36,883 nucleotides of DNA from Thermoplasmata archaeon (lineage in GTDB: Archaea > Thermoplasmatota > Thermoplasmata > Methanomassiliicoccales > Methanomethylophilaceae): positions 1 through 36,883 of the forward strand of contig SUST01000013.1 in the NCBI GenBank assembly GCA_015063285.1. Direction: 5' to 3'. Positions 29,495 to 36,883 of the stretch are shown piece after piece; position 1 is the first letter of the stretch, and the number at the start of each line of letters is the position of its first letter. The position numbers and the translations under genes are program-made. The notes under the pieces were generated by a model. That model did not search any database. It had not been told where the DNA came from and was given only the letters and a program-made list of their open reading frames with translations.

Positions 29495-31435
29495 ATGAGT
29501 AGGAACGGGTTCGTTCTTCTGGCCGTATCGATGCTGATTCTGTCGTGTTTAGCGATGTCAGCTGTCGCCATGGATGCAGCCAAGGAGAAGCCCGTGGTGG
29601 AAGAAGGACCGCATCCCGAAGAACTGTATCCTGACGCAGATGTCATAATCACTGCAGATTCAGAAGGCAATACTGTGATGACATTCAAGGCATATGGCGA
29701 CTACAAGGTCACTGAAAGCCACCCTTCCCAATGGTTCTCCAAGACTGTCAAGAGCAAGGACCTGACCGTGCGCGAAATGAGTCTGGCCAAGGAAAACATG
29801 GAGATAGTCTTCGACGGTGCTACCGTGGGTAAACTCACTCTATTCTCTATCGATAGCAAAACATCGATGAACGCTGCCATAAATGTTCATTTCACCATGG
29901 TCAGCGGGAGCATACAATCCTTTTCATTGATGTCAATAACCAACAGCATCAAGCAATACATGTCCACATCTTACGAGGCGCTTCCCACACCCATACGCAC
30001 AGCGGATCTGGATTTCATTTCGGGAACGGTCGATCTGTTCAATCCGTCTTCACAGATGCTTTCGGTAAACACCTTATATCTTGACATAGGCCAAGGAATG
30101 ACCGTCAACAGGCTGTATACGACCGGTGAGAACGGAAAGTACTCCAATGTACATGTCGCATTGACAGGGGCACACATCGGCTATATGACGAATGTGTCCT
30201 CCAAGATAGGATATCTCCAGTATGATTTCGTATCGGGAGAGATAGATTATCTCTGCCTTGGTGCGAATACCGAGCACACGTCGAACAGGATCATGTCAGG
30301 CATGGCAACATCCTATGTGAGCGGCGACGTAAACGTCCGTATCGGAAGCATGGTTACTGTCAAGAACTGCATCATAGGTGCAGGGATCATCAATATGCCC
30401 AAGATGTTGTGCAACGGCGATACACTGGCCAGTGTTCCCACTCACATGGTGGTCATCGATGCCCCCGATGTTACCGTTTACAACGATACGGCCTTCCTTA
30501 ATGAGCGCAGGACATCGGCCTATCACTTCAACAATTACAAGATAGGGCAGAATCCCTACGCAAGTTCAGTCATGGATTCGTTTAATCTGAACAATGAATC
30601 TTCCAAGGTCTATGCAGATGACGGTGTCTGGCCTTCCATATCATCAAGTACACTGTCTGCGGGATCCATCCTCTCGCTCAACACCAGGTTCTACATACAG
30701 ACGGACGCAGTATTCACGGTCCCGAAGGGAGCAACCATGTATAATGTGGAGGACATAGTCCTTTGCGGAACACTCAATATCGAGGGAAAGATGGTCAATA
30801 ACTCGGTCATCCAGTGCAGGTCTTCATCTGAAGTCAACGGTGAACTCGAAGGTATCGGATATCTAGCGGACTTCGTCTATTATTCGAGCTCTACCGACTC
30901 CATCAAGGTCATGTCTCAAAGGGACGCCGTTGTGATAAGCTTGCAGGATGAGGATGCCATAGAGAGCATCACGGCGACACTTGGAGAAGGAAAGGCCACT
31001 GTCGTCATATCAACCGATGGTTCCAAGATCAGCGGTAACCAGTTCGTGATCGCACTCACAGGATCTTCTGGATCCGGAGATTTCGATAAGGAACTGAGGC
31101 TTGATATCAGAGGTATCGACAGCAATATCTTGGATAAATGCACCGTTAACATCCATATGAATGTGGATCCGCTGGTTTGCAACGCTATCTATGTCCAGGA
31201 TCCTCAGACAGAAGGGTTCGATATCCTTACCACAGCAGAATACGATTCTCAGATCGATTTCGCAGCAGGAAAGCACCAGAAATTCTACCTATTGTCCTAC
31301 ACAACTGAGAGGCCAGAACTCCCTGATGATTCCAAGGATTCAGGCATGTCTACTTTCGATTATGCTCTGATAGCGGCTATCGTGGCCGTATTCGCAGTTA
31401 CTCTCTACGCTCTGTTCACGATGAAGCGTGACTGA
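29495..31435 (+). CDS. Exported, C-terminally membrane-anchored surface protein of unknown function
   Basis: This 646-aa protein has a signal peptide at residues 1-26 (VLLAVSMLILSCLAMSAVA) and a single C-terminal membrane helix (FDYALIAAIVAVFAVTLYALF) followed by MKRD. The topology is therefore outside with a tiny cytoplasmic tail. The body is beta-rich, with alternating hydrophobic and polar residues and many Ser, Thr and Asn, and it has few cysteines. Phrases such as VFTVPKGATMYNVEDIVLCGTLNIEGKMVNN resemble beta-helix or adhesin-like repeats, but no domain is recognised. ATG 29495 was chosen because the signal peptide and TATA spacing fit; the reading frame is open further upstream. The 3' end overlaps the GNAT gene by 20 bp on the other strand. 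Confidence 0.8.
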   Translation: MSRNGFVLLAVSMLILSCLAMSAVAMDAAKEKPVVEEGPHPEELYPDADVIITADSEGNTVMTFKAYGDYKVTESHPSQWFSKTVKSKDLTVREMSLAKENMEIVFDGATVGKLTLFSIDSKTSMNAAINVHFTMVSGSIQSFSLMSITNSIKQYMSTSYEALPTPIRTADLDFISGTVDLFNPSSQMLSVNTLYLDIGQGMTVNRLYTTGENGKYSNVHVALTGAHIGYMTNVSSKIGYLQYDFVSGEIDYLCLGANTEHTSNRIMSGMATSYVSGDVNVRIGSMVTVKNCIIGAGIINMPKMLCNGDTLASVPTHMVVIDAPDVTVYNDTAFLNERRTSAYHFNNYKIGQNPYASSVMDSFNLNNESSKVYADDGVWPSISSSTLSAGSILSLNTRFYIQTDAVFTVPKGATMYNVEDIVLCGTLNIEGKMVNNSVIQCRSSSEVNGELEGIGYLADFVYYSSSTDSIKVMSQRDAVVISLQDEDAIESITATLGEGKATVVISTDGSKISGNQFVIALTGSSGSGDFDKELRLDIRGIDSNILDKCTVNIHMNVDPLVCNAIYVQDPQTEGFDILTTAEYDSQIDFAAGKHQKFYLLSYTTERPELPDDSKDSGMSTFDYALIAAIVAVFAVTLYALFTMKRD

Positions 31436-31871
31436 TTCTAGCCACCATCCTGTAGCCGTTCTCGCCCGGACCGTATAGGTCGAAGACCTTCTCAGTGATG
31501 GTGAATCCGCGTTTAGTGTAGAACTTGTATGCCGATGAATTGTCCGTACGGAGTTCGAGCTGCATCTCTGTGTAGCCTGACATGTAGCATTTCGTTCTGA
31601 AAGTATCGAAGAGTTTGCTCCCAATGCCCTGTCCCCTGTATTTGGAGTCTACAGCGAACAGGGCAATGGATGCTCTGCCGTTGTTAAGCCTTGTCCCGCA
31701 CAAAGCGCCTACCAGGTTACCGAAGAGGTCGACGGCGACATACTGGCCTTCCGGCCAGAAGGACATGAAGTACTGGATGACGTCCAGTGAGAACGTTCCA
31801 TCCAGATTTGAGTTCATGAGGGCATAGACGGATACCATGTCCTCAGGCTTCATGTTCCTATAGATGATCAT
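31416..31871 (-). CDS. GNAT-family N-acetyltransferase
   Basis: This 151-aa acetyltransferase is of the RimI-like GNAT type. The acetyl-CoA motif A is SKYRGQGIGSKLFDTF near residues 76-91, preceded by the IALFAVDS strand and followed by LELRTDNSSAYKFYTKRGFTITE (motif B). Proteins of this pattern acetylate N-termini or small amines; the substrate is not determinable here. It starts four bases inside the end of the PLD-like gene (ATGA), with which it is co-transcribed. It converges by 20 bp on the surface-protein gene. Confidence 0.87.
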   Translation of the reverse strand: MIIYRNMKPEDMVSVYALMNSNLDGTFSLDVIQYFMSFWPEGQYVAVDLFGNLVGALCGTRLNNGRASIALFAVDSKYRGQGIGSKLFDTFRTKCYMSGYTEMQLELRTDNSSAYKFYTKRGFTITEKVFDLYGPGENGYRMVARISHASS

Positions 31872-33904
31872 CTCTTCTTGCCCTTCTTTCCTTTCTTCTT
31901 TTTCTTGCCGCCGGTAGACAGTTTGAATATGGCGGCTATTATTGCAAGCAGGACGATAGCGATGGGTGCCAGATACGGTTTGATCTTGTCAAAGAAGCTG
32001 TCTCCCGACCCGGGATCGTCTTTTCCTACAGTGAACTTCTTGGAATCCATTCCCTGGTTGCCTTCGGAATCGGTTACCTTGACCTTCAGCACGTGTGTTC
32101 CGTCGTTGACATTGAAGACAGTGCGAGGTACTGAAGTTGTTTTGACCGTACCGTCAAGATCCCACTCATAAGTGAAGGTTCCCGTCTGTTCTACATTGGC
32201 CAATGCTGTTATTTCTCCAGCGGAATCATAGTGATCCTTGACCTCTGTGAGGGTCACATCCAATCCGGAATAGATGTAGTTCTTATCGAAATCTATGGTA
32301 TATTCGGCAGCGTAGAAGTCAGCCACATCTTTTGATGCTATGACCACACACATCTCCCTGTTGTCGGTAAAGGATGTTGTTGTCCAGTTAACTGAACTGA
32401 CCAGGGTTGTATTGTCCGATATCACTCCTTTGTTGTGAACGTAAGGCTTGGACATCGCTGCAGCCTTGATCTTGGAGGTCATGTTGATCTGCGCCACCGC
32501 CTTCTTCGCTTCGTCTGCATCGACAGCGGAGTTGAGAATGAACTTCGTATCAACACCTTTCGAAGCCTGGTCTGCTAAATGTTTCATGGGTGATTCCTTA
32601 TCGAAGTCCAAATAGGAGCTGGTAAGGCTCTGTTGCTGAGAATAGACTCTGGTTGATGCTTTGTCTATGTAATAGTTAGTTGCATACAAAGAACTGGTAG
32701 GTGACATCACAGGCGTTACCTTGGCCGTATATGTAACGGTGGGGTACGTGTCCCTCGGTTTTTCGTAGTAGACCGTTGCAGCTTCGACGTTGGGGAGGAA
32801 CGCCTCGAATGTGATGACGTCTCCGTACTGCATGGAATAGTCGTTGTTGAATACATTCAGCATATAGGATGCATACTCTTTGCTCTCAACTATGGCACCC
32901 CATCCGCGATTGCCCTTACCATCCTCAGCATTCTTTACGACCTTACCGTTCAGATTGTCCGTGACCCAATTCTCTGAGGTCACGATGACCGTCTTCTCGT
33001 CCACTATACAGTATTTTGCATGCACGTAAGTGTATCTGGACAGATCTCCGCCGATGAACCTTACCTCTCCTCCCGCATCGATGACCGCTTTCATCTTCTT
33101 GGCATCCGATGCCAAAGTGCTGTAGCCTAGGGGGCTCTTTTCGAGCAGTATCGTTACCTTTACACCTTTATCTTGGAGTTCCTTCAGCAATCCGTAAAGA
33201 TTGGTGTTGGTGAGCTCATACATCGTGATGTAGACGTTCTTCTCGGCCTTCTCGAGTGTCTCGAATACAGGTATGCCCCCACTGTTGGGGAACAGGAACG
33301 GGGTGACTTTGGCATCGTATTGTAGGTCGGGATCGAAGTAATTGGGCATTACTCCCCAGCGGTAGTACGATTTTGCAGATGATGTGGAGAAATCACTTCT
33401 AACGGCGAAATCATTGGATTTCTTGGACATCGAAGGATAAGGTTCGCCGACCCATTCTGTACCTTCAGAGACGGTGACATTACCGAAGAAGAAAGCATCG
33501 ATGATCGTTTCTCCTTTCTTGAGGAATAGATCATCGCCTTTGTCGTTCAAAGAGAAATTACTGCTTGCCTTGATTCCTTTCTCTCCGTACAGGTAATAGG
33601 AATCAGCGTGGTTGATGAAATAAGAGTCCTTGGTATCATCTGCTTTCACAATTGTGATGGTCTCTTTGGAATCCAACATTATGGTTTCCTCGAAGACCAG
33701 TTTACCTTCGTTGTCGGTCAGCGAATAGTTCTTCAAATCAACTGCGGAGCTTCCGGAGTTGTAAAGGGTGAACCCTTCGTCCGTACCTGCTGATTTGATT
33801 TCATACAGGACAACATCTCCGCTTGCTCCATCGTTTTCAATTGCGATGGAACAAACGGTGAAGGATAACGCCAGAATAAGAATCGCGGTCAGTAATTTCT
33901 TCAT
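31868..33904 (-). CDS. Secreted lamin-tail / tandem phospholipase D protein, membrane anchored
   Basis: This protein of about 678 aa has a signal peptide (KKLLTAILILALSFTVCSIA). A lamin-tail-like beta domain (about 30-165; VVLYEIKSAGTDEGFTLYN, VDLKNYSLTDNEGK) follows. Two PLD half-sites come next, each with an H-x-K-x4-D motif: VHAKYCIVDEKTV and VHNKGVISDNTTL. A PKD-like domain (TFTYEWDLDGTVKTTSV, DGTHVLKVKVTDSEGN) precedes a membrane helix (IAIVLLAIIAAIFKL) and a very lysine-rich cytoplasmic tail. Both half-sites together form one active centre in the family, a phosphodiesterase acting on lipids or DNA outside the cell. The promoter spacing suggests a leaderless mRNA. A GTG at 33910 is the alternative start. 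Confidence 0.87.
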   Translation of the reverse strand: MKKLLTAILILALSFTVCSIAIENDGASGDVVLYEIKSAGTDEGFTLYNSGSSAVDLKNYSLTDNEGKLVFEETIMLDSKETITIVKADDTKDSYFINHADSYYLYGEKGIKASSNFSLNDKGDDLFLKKGETIIDAFFFGNVTVSEGTEWVGEPYPSMSKKSNDFAVRSDFSTSSAKSYYRWGVMPNYFDPDLQYDAKVTPFLFPNSGGIPVFETLEKAEKNVYITMYELTNTNLYGLLKELQDKGVKVTILLEKSPLGYSTLASDAKKMKAVIDAGGEVRFIGGDLSRYTYVHAKYCIVDEKTVIVTSENWVTDNLNGKVVKNAEDGKGNRGWGAIVESKEYASYMLNVFNNDYSMQYGDVITFEAFLPNVEAATVYYEKPRDTYPTVTYTAKVTPVMSPTSSLYATNYYIDKASTRVYSQQQSLTSSYLDFDKESPMKHLADQASKGVDTKFILNSAVDADEAKKAVAQINMTSKIKAAAMSKPYVHNKGVISDNTTLVSSVNWTTTSFTDNREMCVVIASKDVADFYAAEYTIDFDKNYIYSGLDVTLTEVKDHYDSAGEITALANVEQTGTFTYEWDLDGTVKTTSVPRTVFNVNDGTHVLKVKVTDSEGNQGMDSKKFTVGKDDPGSGDSFFDKIKPYLAPIAIVLLAIIAAIFKLSTGGKKKKKGKKGKKR

Positions 33905-33925
33905 GCCCACGCTATGAAAAACTAG

Positions 33926-33936
33926 CGATAAAATGG
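33926..33936 (-). promoter_or_regulatory. TATA box of the PLD-like gene
   Basis: CCATTTTATCG on the minus strand is centred about 26 bases before ATG 33904, so transcription probably begins at the start codon. It lies in the short gap behind tpiA. Confidence 0.45.
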
Positions 33937-33951
33937 TTTGGCCAGCACGAT

Positions 33952-34626
33952 TTAGATGAACTTGATCAGGTCTCTGATAACAGCCTCTGGATCAGCCGCT
34001 TTGACTACACCTGAGGCCAAAAGAACGCCTTCTGCTCCGAGGTCTACGGCCGCTTTGACATCGCCGCCGTTCTTGACTCCTGCACCGCACAGGACCTTGA
34101 TCTCTTTGTTCACACCCTTGACGGTCTCGACTGTGTTGGTGACTATCGAAGGATTCGCTGAAGTGACCGATATGTCGCCTCCGATGAGCTCTGGAGGCTC
34201 GACTGCGATGTAATAGGGGGAGAATACGGCAAGGTCCTTGGCGATGTCCACAGTATCCGCGCAGACGCATGTGGTCAATCCCAAGTCCTTGCACATCTGG
34301 ACACAAGTGCCCACATCTTCTGCGGGCTGCTTGTGTTCCGAATGGTTTATCAGTGTGCCTGAGGCACCTGCTGCTTTGACGAGCGAAGGGGTGGTGAATC
34401 CCGTTCCGGAACCAGGTTTGCGGGGGTCGACGTTCTGGGAGTAGACGGGGATTTCGATCTGGTCGGCCACATACGATAGTTCTACCATCGGAGGGCAGAC
34501 GATGATGTTCGCACCGGTCTCCTCAGCCACAATTTGGCATTTCTCTGCCAGATTGAGGCTCTTTACACTCTCGACCTCTGAGTAAACCTTGAAGTTCACT
34601 ATGACGACGGGATCCTTTGCACTCAT
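33952..34626 (-). CDS. tpiA: Triosephosphate isomerase, archaeal short form
   Basis: TpiA interconverts dihydroxyacetone phosphate and glyceraldehyde 3-phosphate. The protein is about 224 aa, the compact archaeal length (bacterial enzymes have about 250). The active-site residues are present: lysine in VVIVNFKVYSE, histidine in LINHSEHK, and glutamate in YIAVEPPELIGG. The phosphate loop is LCGAGVKNGGD and LLASGVVKA. It is the only gene here that ends in TAA. ATG 34626 lies six bases behind the fbp stop; a GTG at 34635 overlaps that stop. It forms a gluconeogenic pair with fbp. Confidence 0.93.
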   Translation of the reverse strand: MSAKDPVVIVNFKVYSEVESVKSLNLAEKCQIVAEETGANIIVCPPMVELSYVADQIEIPVYSQNVDPRKPGSGTGFTTPSLVKAAGASGTLINHSEHKQPAEDVGTCVQMCKDLGLTTCVCADTVDIAKDLAVFSPYYIAVEPPELIGGDISVTSANPSIVTNTVETVKGVNKEIKVLCGAGVKNGGDVKAAVDLGAEGVLLASGVVKAADPEAVIRDLIKFI

Positions 34627-34631
34627 TTGAT

Positions 34632-35846
34632 TCACTCGACTTCGACTTTCTTCTTCTTGGAAGCAGTCTTCTTGGCAGGAGCTTTCTTGGTCGCGGCCTT
34701 CTCGTCGAGAGAGACGAACCTGCTTGTCAGCTCCTTGAGGACATCGGGCCTGGAGGTGTATTCCATCTCCTCCGCTCCGAGGATCGAGGGGACGAAGGGT
34801 CCCTGGGATCTCATGAACTTGCTTGCCCTGATGGCGTTCCTGCGTGCCTCATCGAAGGTAGAGGTTCCAAAGAAGTCCACGGGGATGTGCTCTCCGTTCT
34901 TTGCTCCGTAGGGCTCGAGTCCCTGGAGCTTTCCGTTGTTGAGCTGGAATCCGAGACAGCAGACTCTTGGTGGTCCGTCGTAGTACGTGGGGTCGGAGTC
35001 CTCTGGGGAGCAGGGGTAGAATGCACCGATGTGCGATCCCCTCATCCATCCTGCAACGAGCATGGTGCTGTTGAGGAAGGGCTGTGTGTACTCTCCGACG
35101 GAGGGGAGACCGCTCTGGCATCTGCAGATGCAGACAGGGTCGTCCTTTCCGACATACCTTCCGGCTGTCATGTTGAGCTTGTCGGTGGAAACGACAGCTG
35201 CGGGACCGATTCCGGCCCTTGAGTTGACTCTCTTGATGGCGTATCTGGAGGTGTCTCCGAGAAGGGACAGGATGCTCCAGGACTCCTCGGGAGCGGACAT
35301 AACGACCTTCTTGTTGGCCATGACGTCCTGGATCTCGAAGTCGAATCCCTGCTTTGCCCTCTTGTCGATGACAAGTCCGGTGGTTGTGAAGGGGTCCATG
35401 AAGATCCTTGTGAGCGGGAGTGTGTATGCGGAGGGCTCTGTCTTATCTGCCATGAAGAACAGAAGAGGCTCGGATCCCCTCTCCTCAAAGGTCATCTCGG
35501 CAGAACCGGGTCCTGCTCCCTTGACGTTTCCGGAGAATGCATCAGTGAGGATGTCCTGTCCAGCTGCGTAGAGCTTCATCTTCTTGGCAATCTTGGTAGC
35601 CTGCTGGAAGCACTCCCATGCGGCTCCGTGAACATCCTTGTTGTTCTCTCCCTTGTAGTGTGTCATGTAGAGGTTGATGTCATCACCGACACGGGTGACG
35701 TAGAAATCCTCTATTGTTCCTGCTTTCTGAGCGTCCTTGAGGACGTTCCTTGCAGCATCGAGCATCGAGGGGTGGGGCCTTGCGTGTCCAACGACTGATC
35801 CCACATCGGCCTTGATGATGGAAACTGTGACTTTTTCTGCAGACAT
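34632..35846 (-). CDS. fbp: Bifunctional fructose-1,6-bisphosphate aldolase/phosphatase
   Basis: This is the ancestral archaeal gluconeogenic enzyme that condenses triose phosphates and dephosphorylates the product to fructose 6-phosphate. The 404-aa protein shows the metal-site start VSIIKADVGSVVGH, HVGDD-type TRVGDDINLYMTH, AAGQDILTDAFSGNVKGAGPG, FMADKTEPSAYTLPL, and the aldolase tyrosine and lysine in GRYVGKDDPV. WMRGSHIGAFYP and EMEYTSRPDVL complete the family. A C-terminal lysine/alanine-rich tail of about 22 residues goes beyond the usual end. The start at 35846 discards an upstream ATG whose first 32 residues are unlike the family. Confidence 0.95.
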   Translation of the reverse strand: MSAEKVTVSIIKADVGSVVGHARPHPSMLDAARNVLKDAQKAGTIEDFYVTRVGDDINLYMTHYKGENNKDVHGAAWECFQQATKIAKKMKLYAAGQDILTDAFSGNVKGAGPGSAEMTFEERGSEPLLFFMADKTEPSAYTLPLTRIFMDPFTTTGLVIDKRAKQGFDFEIQDVMANKKVVMSAPEESWSILSLLGDTSRYAIKRVNSRAGIGPAAVVSTDKLNMTAGRYVGKDDPVCICRCQSGLPSVGEYTQPFLNSTMLVAGWMRGSHIGAFYPCSPEDSDPTYYDGPPRVCCLGFQLNNGKLQGLEPYGAKNGEHIPVDFFGTSTFDEARRNAIRASKFMRSQGPFVPSILGAEEMEYTSRPDVLKELTSRFVSLDEKAATKKAPAKKTASKKKKVEVE

Positions 35847-35962
35847 GATAAACAACCTGTATTGGAATGTTGATATGCTGACTTCTATTAAAATTATAGG
35901 AGTCTTCATGGCACATATGTACGAGCACACCGGGGCCATCATACGCTTCCGACCGAAAAAGC

Positions 35963-35970
35963 GTTATAAC
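35963..35970 (+). promoter_or_regulatory. TATA box of gpmA
   Basis: GTTATAAC is centred about 26 bases before ATG 35993. In the other direction an ATTTTAATAG element near 35893-35884 probably serves fbp. Confidence 0.45.
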
Positions 35971-35992
35971 GTAGCGGGAGATGGCCCACCAT

Positions 35993-36748
35993 ATGACAGG
36001 AAACATGACCCTCGTTCTCCTCCGCCACGGAGAGAGCGACTGGAATAAGAAGAACCTATTCACCGGCTGGACTGATGTCGATCTCTCCGATACCGGAAGG
36101 GAGGAGGCCAAATCTGCTGGAAAGCTCCTGAAGGACGAAGGCTTCGATTTCGATGTATGCTATACATCATACCTGAAGCGTGCTATCCACACTTTGAACA
36201 TCGCACTCGATCAGATGGATCGTGAATGGCTTCCGGTCATCAAATCCTGGAAACTCAACGAGAGGCACTACGGGGCCCTCCAGGGACTCAACAAGGCCGA
36301 GACCGCAGAGAAATACGGCGAGGACCAGGTCAAGAAGTGGCGCAGATCATACGATATTCCTCCGCCCACACTGGCAGAGGATGACGAGAGGAATCCAGCT
36401 CTGCAGGAGCAGTACAGGGGGATCCCCAAGGAGAATCTGCCTCTGACCGAGAGTCTCAAGGATACCGTGGCAAGGGCGGTACCTTTCTTCAATGACGTTA
36501 TCAGGCCGAGGATGTTGGCCGGAGACAGGATAATCATCGCTGCACACGGGAATTCCCTGCGCGCACTGGTGAAGTACTTCGAGAACATATCCGACGAGGA
36601 AATCGTGGGGGTCAACATACCTACCGGTGTTCCCCTGGTCTATGAGTTCGACAAGGATTTCAACGTTATCTCTAAGAGGTATTTGGGGGATCAGGACGCC
36701 GTCAACGCTAAGATGAACGCGGTCGCCAACCAGGCGAAGAAGAAGTGA
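35993..36748 (+). CDS. gpmA: 2,3-Bisphosphoglycerate-dependent phosphoglycerate mutase
   Basis: This histidine-phosphatase-superfamily enzyme interconverts 3- and 2-phosphoglycerate. The protein is about 251 aa, as in bacteria. The phospho-accepting histidine is in [12 protein letters not shown], followed by [18 protein letters not shown], the catalytic glutamate in [23 protein letters not shown], and the second histidine in [15 protein letters not shown]. Many archaea use the unrelated cofactor-independent enzyme, so this bacterial-type copy may have been acquired (inference). ATG 35981 and 36005 are in frame; 35993 fits promoter spacing and family length. Confidence 0.92.
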   Translation: MTGNMTLVLLRHGESDWNKKNLFTGWTDVDLSDTGREEAKSAGKLLKDEGFDFDVCYTSYLKRAIHTLNIALDQMDREWLPVIKSWKLNERHYGALQGLNKAETAEKYGEDQVKKWRRSYDIPPPTLAEDDERNPALQEQYRGIPKENLPLTESLKDTVARAVPFFNDVIRPRMLAGDRIIIAAHGNSLRALVKYFENISDEEIVGVNIPTGVPLVYEFDKDFNVISKRYLGDQDAVNAKMNAVANQAKKK

Positions 36749-36752
36749 ATAC

Positions 36753-36760
36753 AATATAAA
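36753..36760 (+). promoter_or_regulatory. TATA box of the last, partial gene
   Basis: AATATAAA is centred 29 bases before ATG 36786, implying a leader of a few bases or none. Confidence 0.45.
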
Positions 36761-36785
36761 CGAGGAATCAATCGGGTTGAACATT

Positions 36786-36883
36786 ATGACAGCATTCAAG
36801 GATTCCAGCAACATCGCCGTAGGCGACGGTACCGTGACCATCAGCGGATGGGTCCAGGATATCAGGAACATGGGCGGAATCGC
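36786..36883 (+). CDS. aspS: N-terminus of a class II aminoacyl-tRNA synthetase, probably AspRS
   Basis: Only 32 codons are visible before the right edge. VTISGWVQDIRNMGGI is the first strand pair of the anticodon-binding OB fold shared by aspartyl-, asparaginyl- and lysyl-tRNA synthetases. The archaeal, non-discriminating-type AspRS has the closest wording (GWVHEIRDLGG). AsnRS cannot be excluded from this fragment. It has its own TATA box. Confidence 0.7.
   Translation, partial: MTAFKDSSNIAVGDGTVTISGWVQDIRNMGGI

Noticed and set aside
35847-35942. A 32-residue N-terminal extension of fbp.
   Set aside because: The family begins at the VSIIKADVG segment, the extension is unlike any homologue, and the likely fbp promoter lies inside it.

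Overview
The window is chromosomal DNA from a methanogenic archaeon, most likely of the order Methanomassiliicoccales (Thermoplasmatota; the Methanomethylophilus-type gut and wetland methanogens). The evidence is a pylS-B-C-D pyrrolysine cluster at the left edge, together with archaea-only genes: sn-glycerol-1-phosphate dehydrogenase, archaeal dihydroneopterin aldolase for methanopterin, archaeal DnaG, bifunctional FBP aldolase/phosphatase, Trm1 and THEP1. Promoters carry archaeal TATA boxes, several of them at a spacing that implies leaderless mRNAs. Of 40 genes whose stop lies in the window, 39 end in TGA, one in TAA and none in TAG. This is what a genome that reads TAG as pyrrolysine would be expected to show.

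Layout. (1) 1-3953: tail of pylS, then pylB, pylC, pylD and two small multidrug resistance (SMR) transporter genes, all + strand and nearly abutting. (2) 4004-7224: hisG-hisC-hisH-hisA. (3) 7291-9361: HTH regulator, nadM, pncC and an E1-like (ThiF/MoeB) enzyme, probably an NAD-salvage operon. (4) 9419-12405: purC, convergent with an egsA-UPF0179 pair, then a divergent iron-sulfur flavoprotein. (5) 12406-16927: an unknown protein, superoxide reductase, a small Cys-rich protein with purA, and trm1 with THEP1. (6) 17071-18802: citrate synthase with MptD. (7) 19009-19775: a Panacea/SocA-like protein overlapping a ThiS/SAMP-like ubiquitin-fold protein. (8) 19776-22429: cobyric acid synthase with an N-terminal Cys-rich domain, followed by a shortened paralogue. 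(9) 22591-25862: an Mre11-like nuclease with a Rad50/YhaN-like ATPase that carries two membrane segments. (10) 25863-29367: a structured leader or small RNA, dnaG with an expanded charged linker, and a Lon-type AAA+ ATPase without a protease domain. (11) 29495-33904: a membrane-anchored surface protein, a GNAT acetyltransferase and a secreted lamin-tail/phospholipase-D protein. (12) 33952-36748: fbp-tpiA (gluconeogenesis) divergent from a bacterial-type phosphoglycerate mutase, then the start of a class II aminoacyl-tRNA synthetase (probably aspS).

The most unusual items are the membrane-spanning Mre11/Rad50-like pair, the Panacea-ubiquitin-like overlapping pair behind a dyad operator, the duplicated and internally deleted cobyric acid synthase, the protease-less Lon ATPase next to DnaG, the folded region upstream of dnaG, and the SMR pair coupled to the pyrrolysine operon. 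No tRNA, rRNA, CRISPR array, insertion sequence or attachment site was recognised. No gene-free stretch exceeds 300 bases; the longest is 25863-26125. All identifications are by eye from protein sequence, with no database search.
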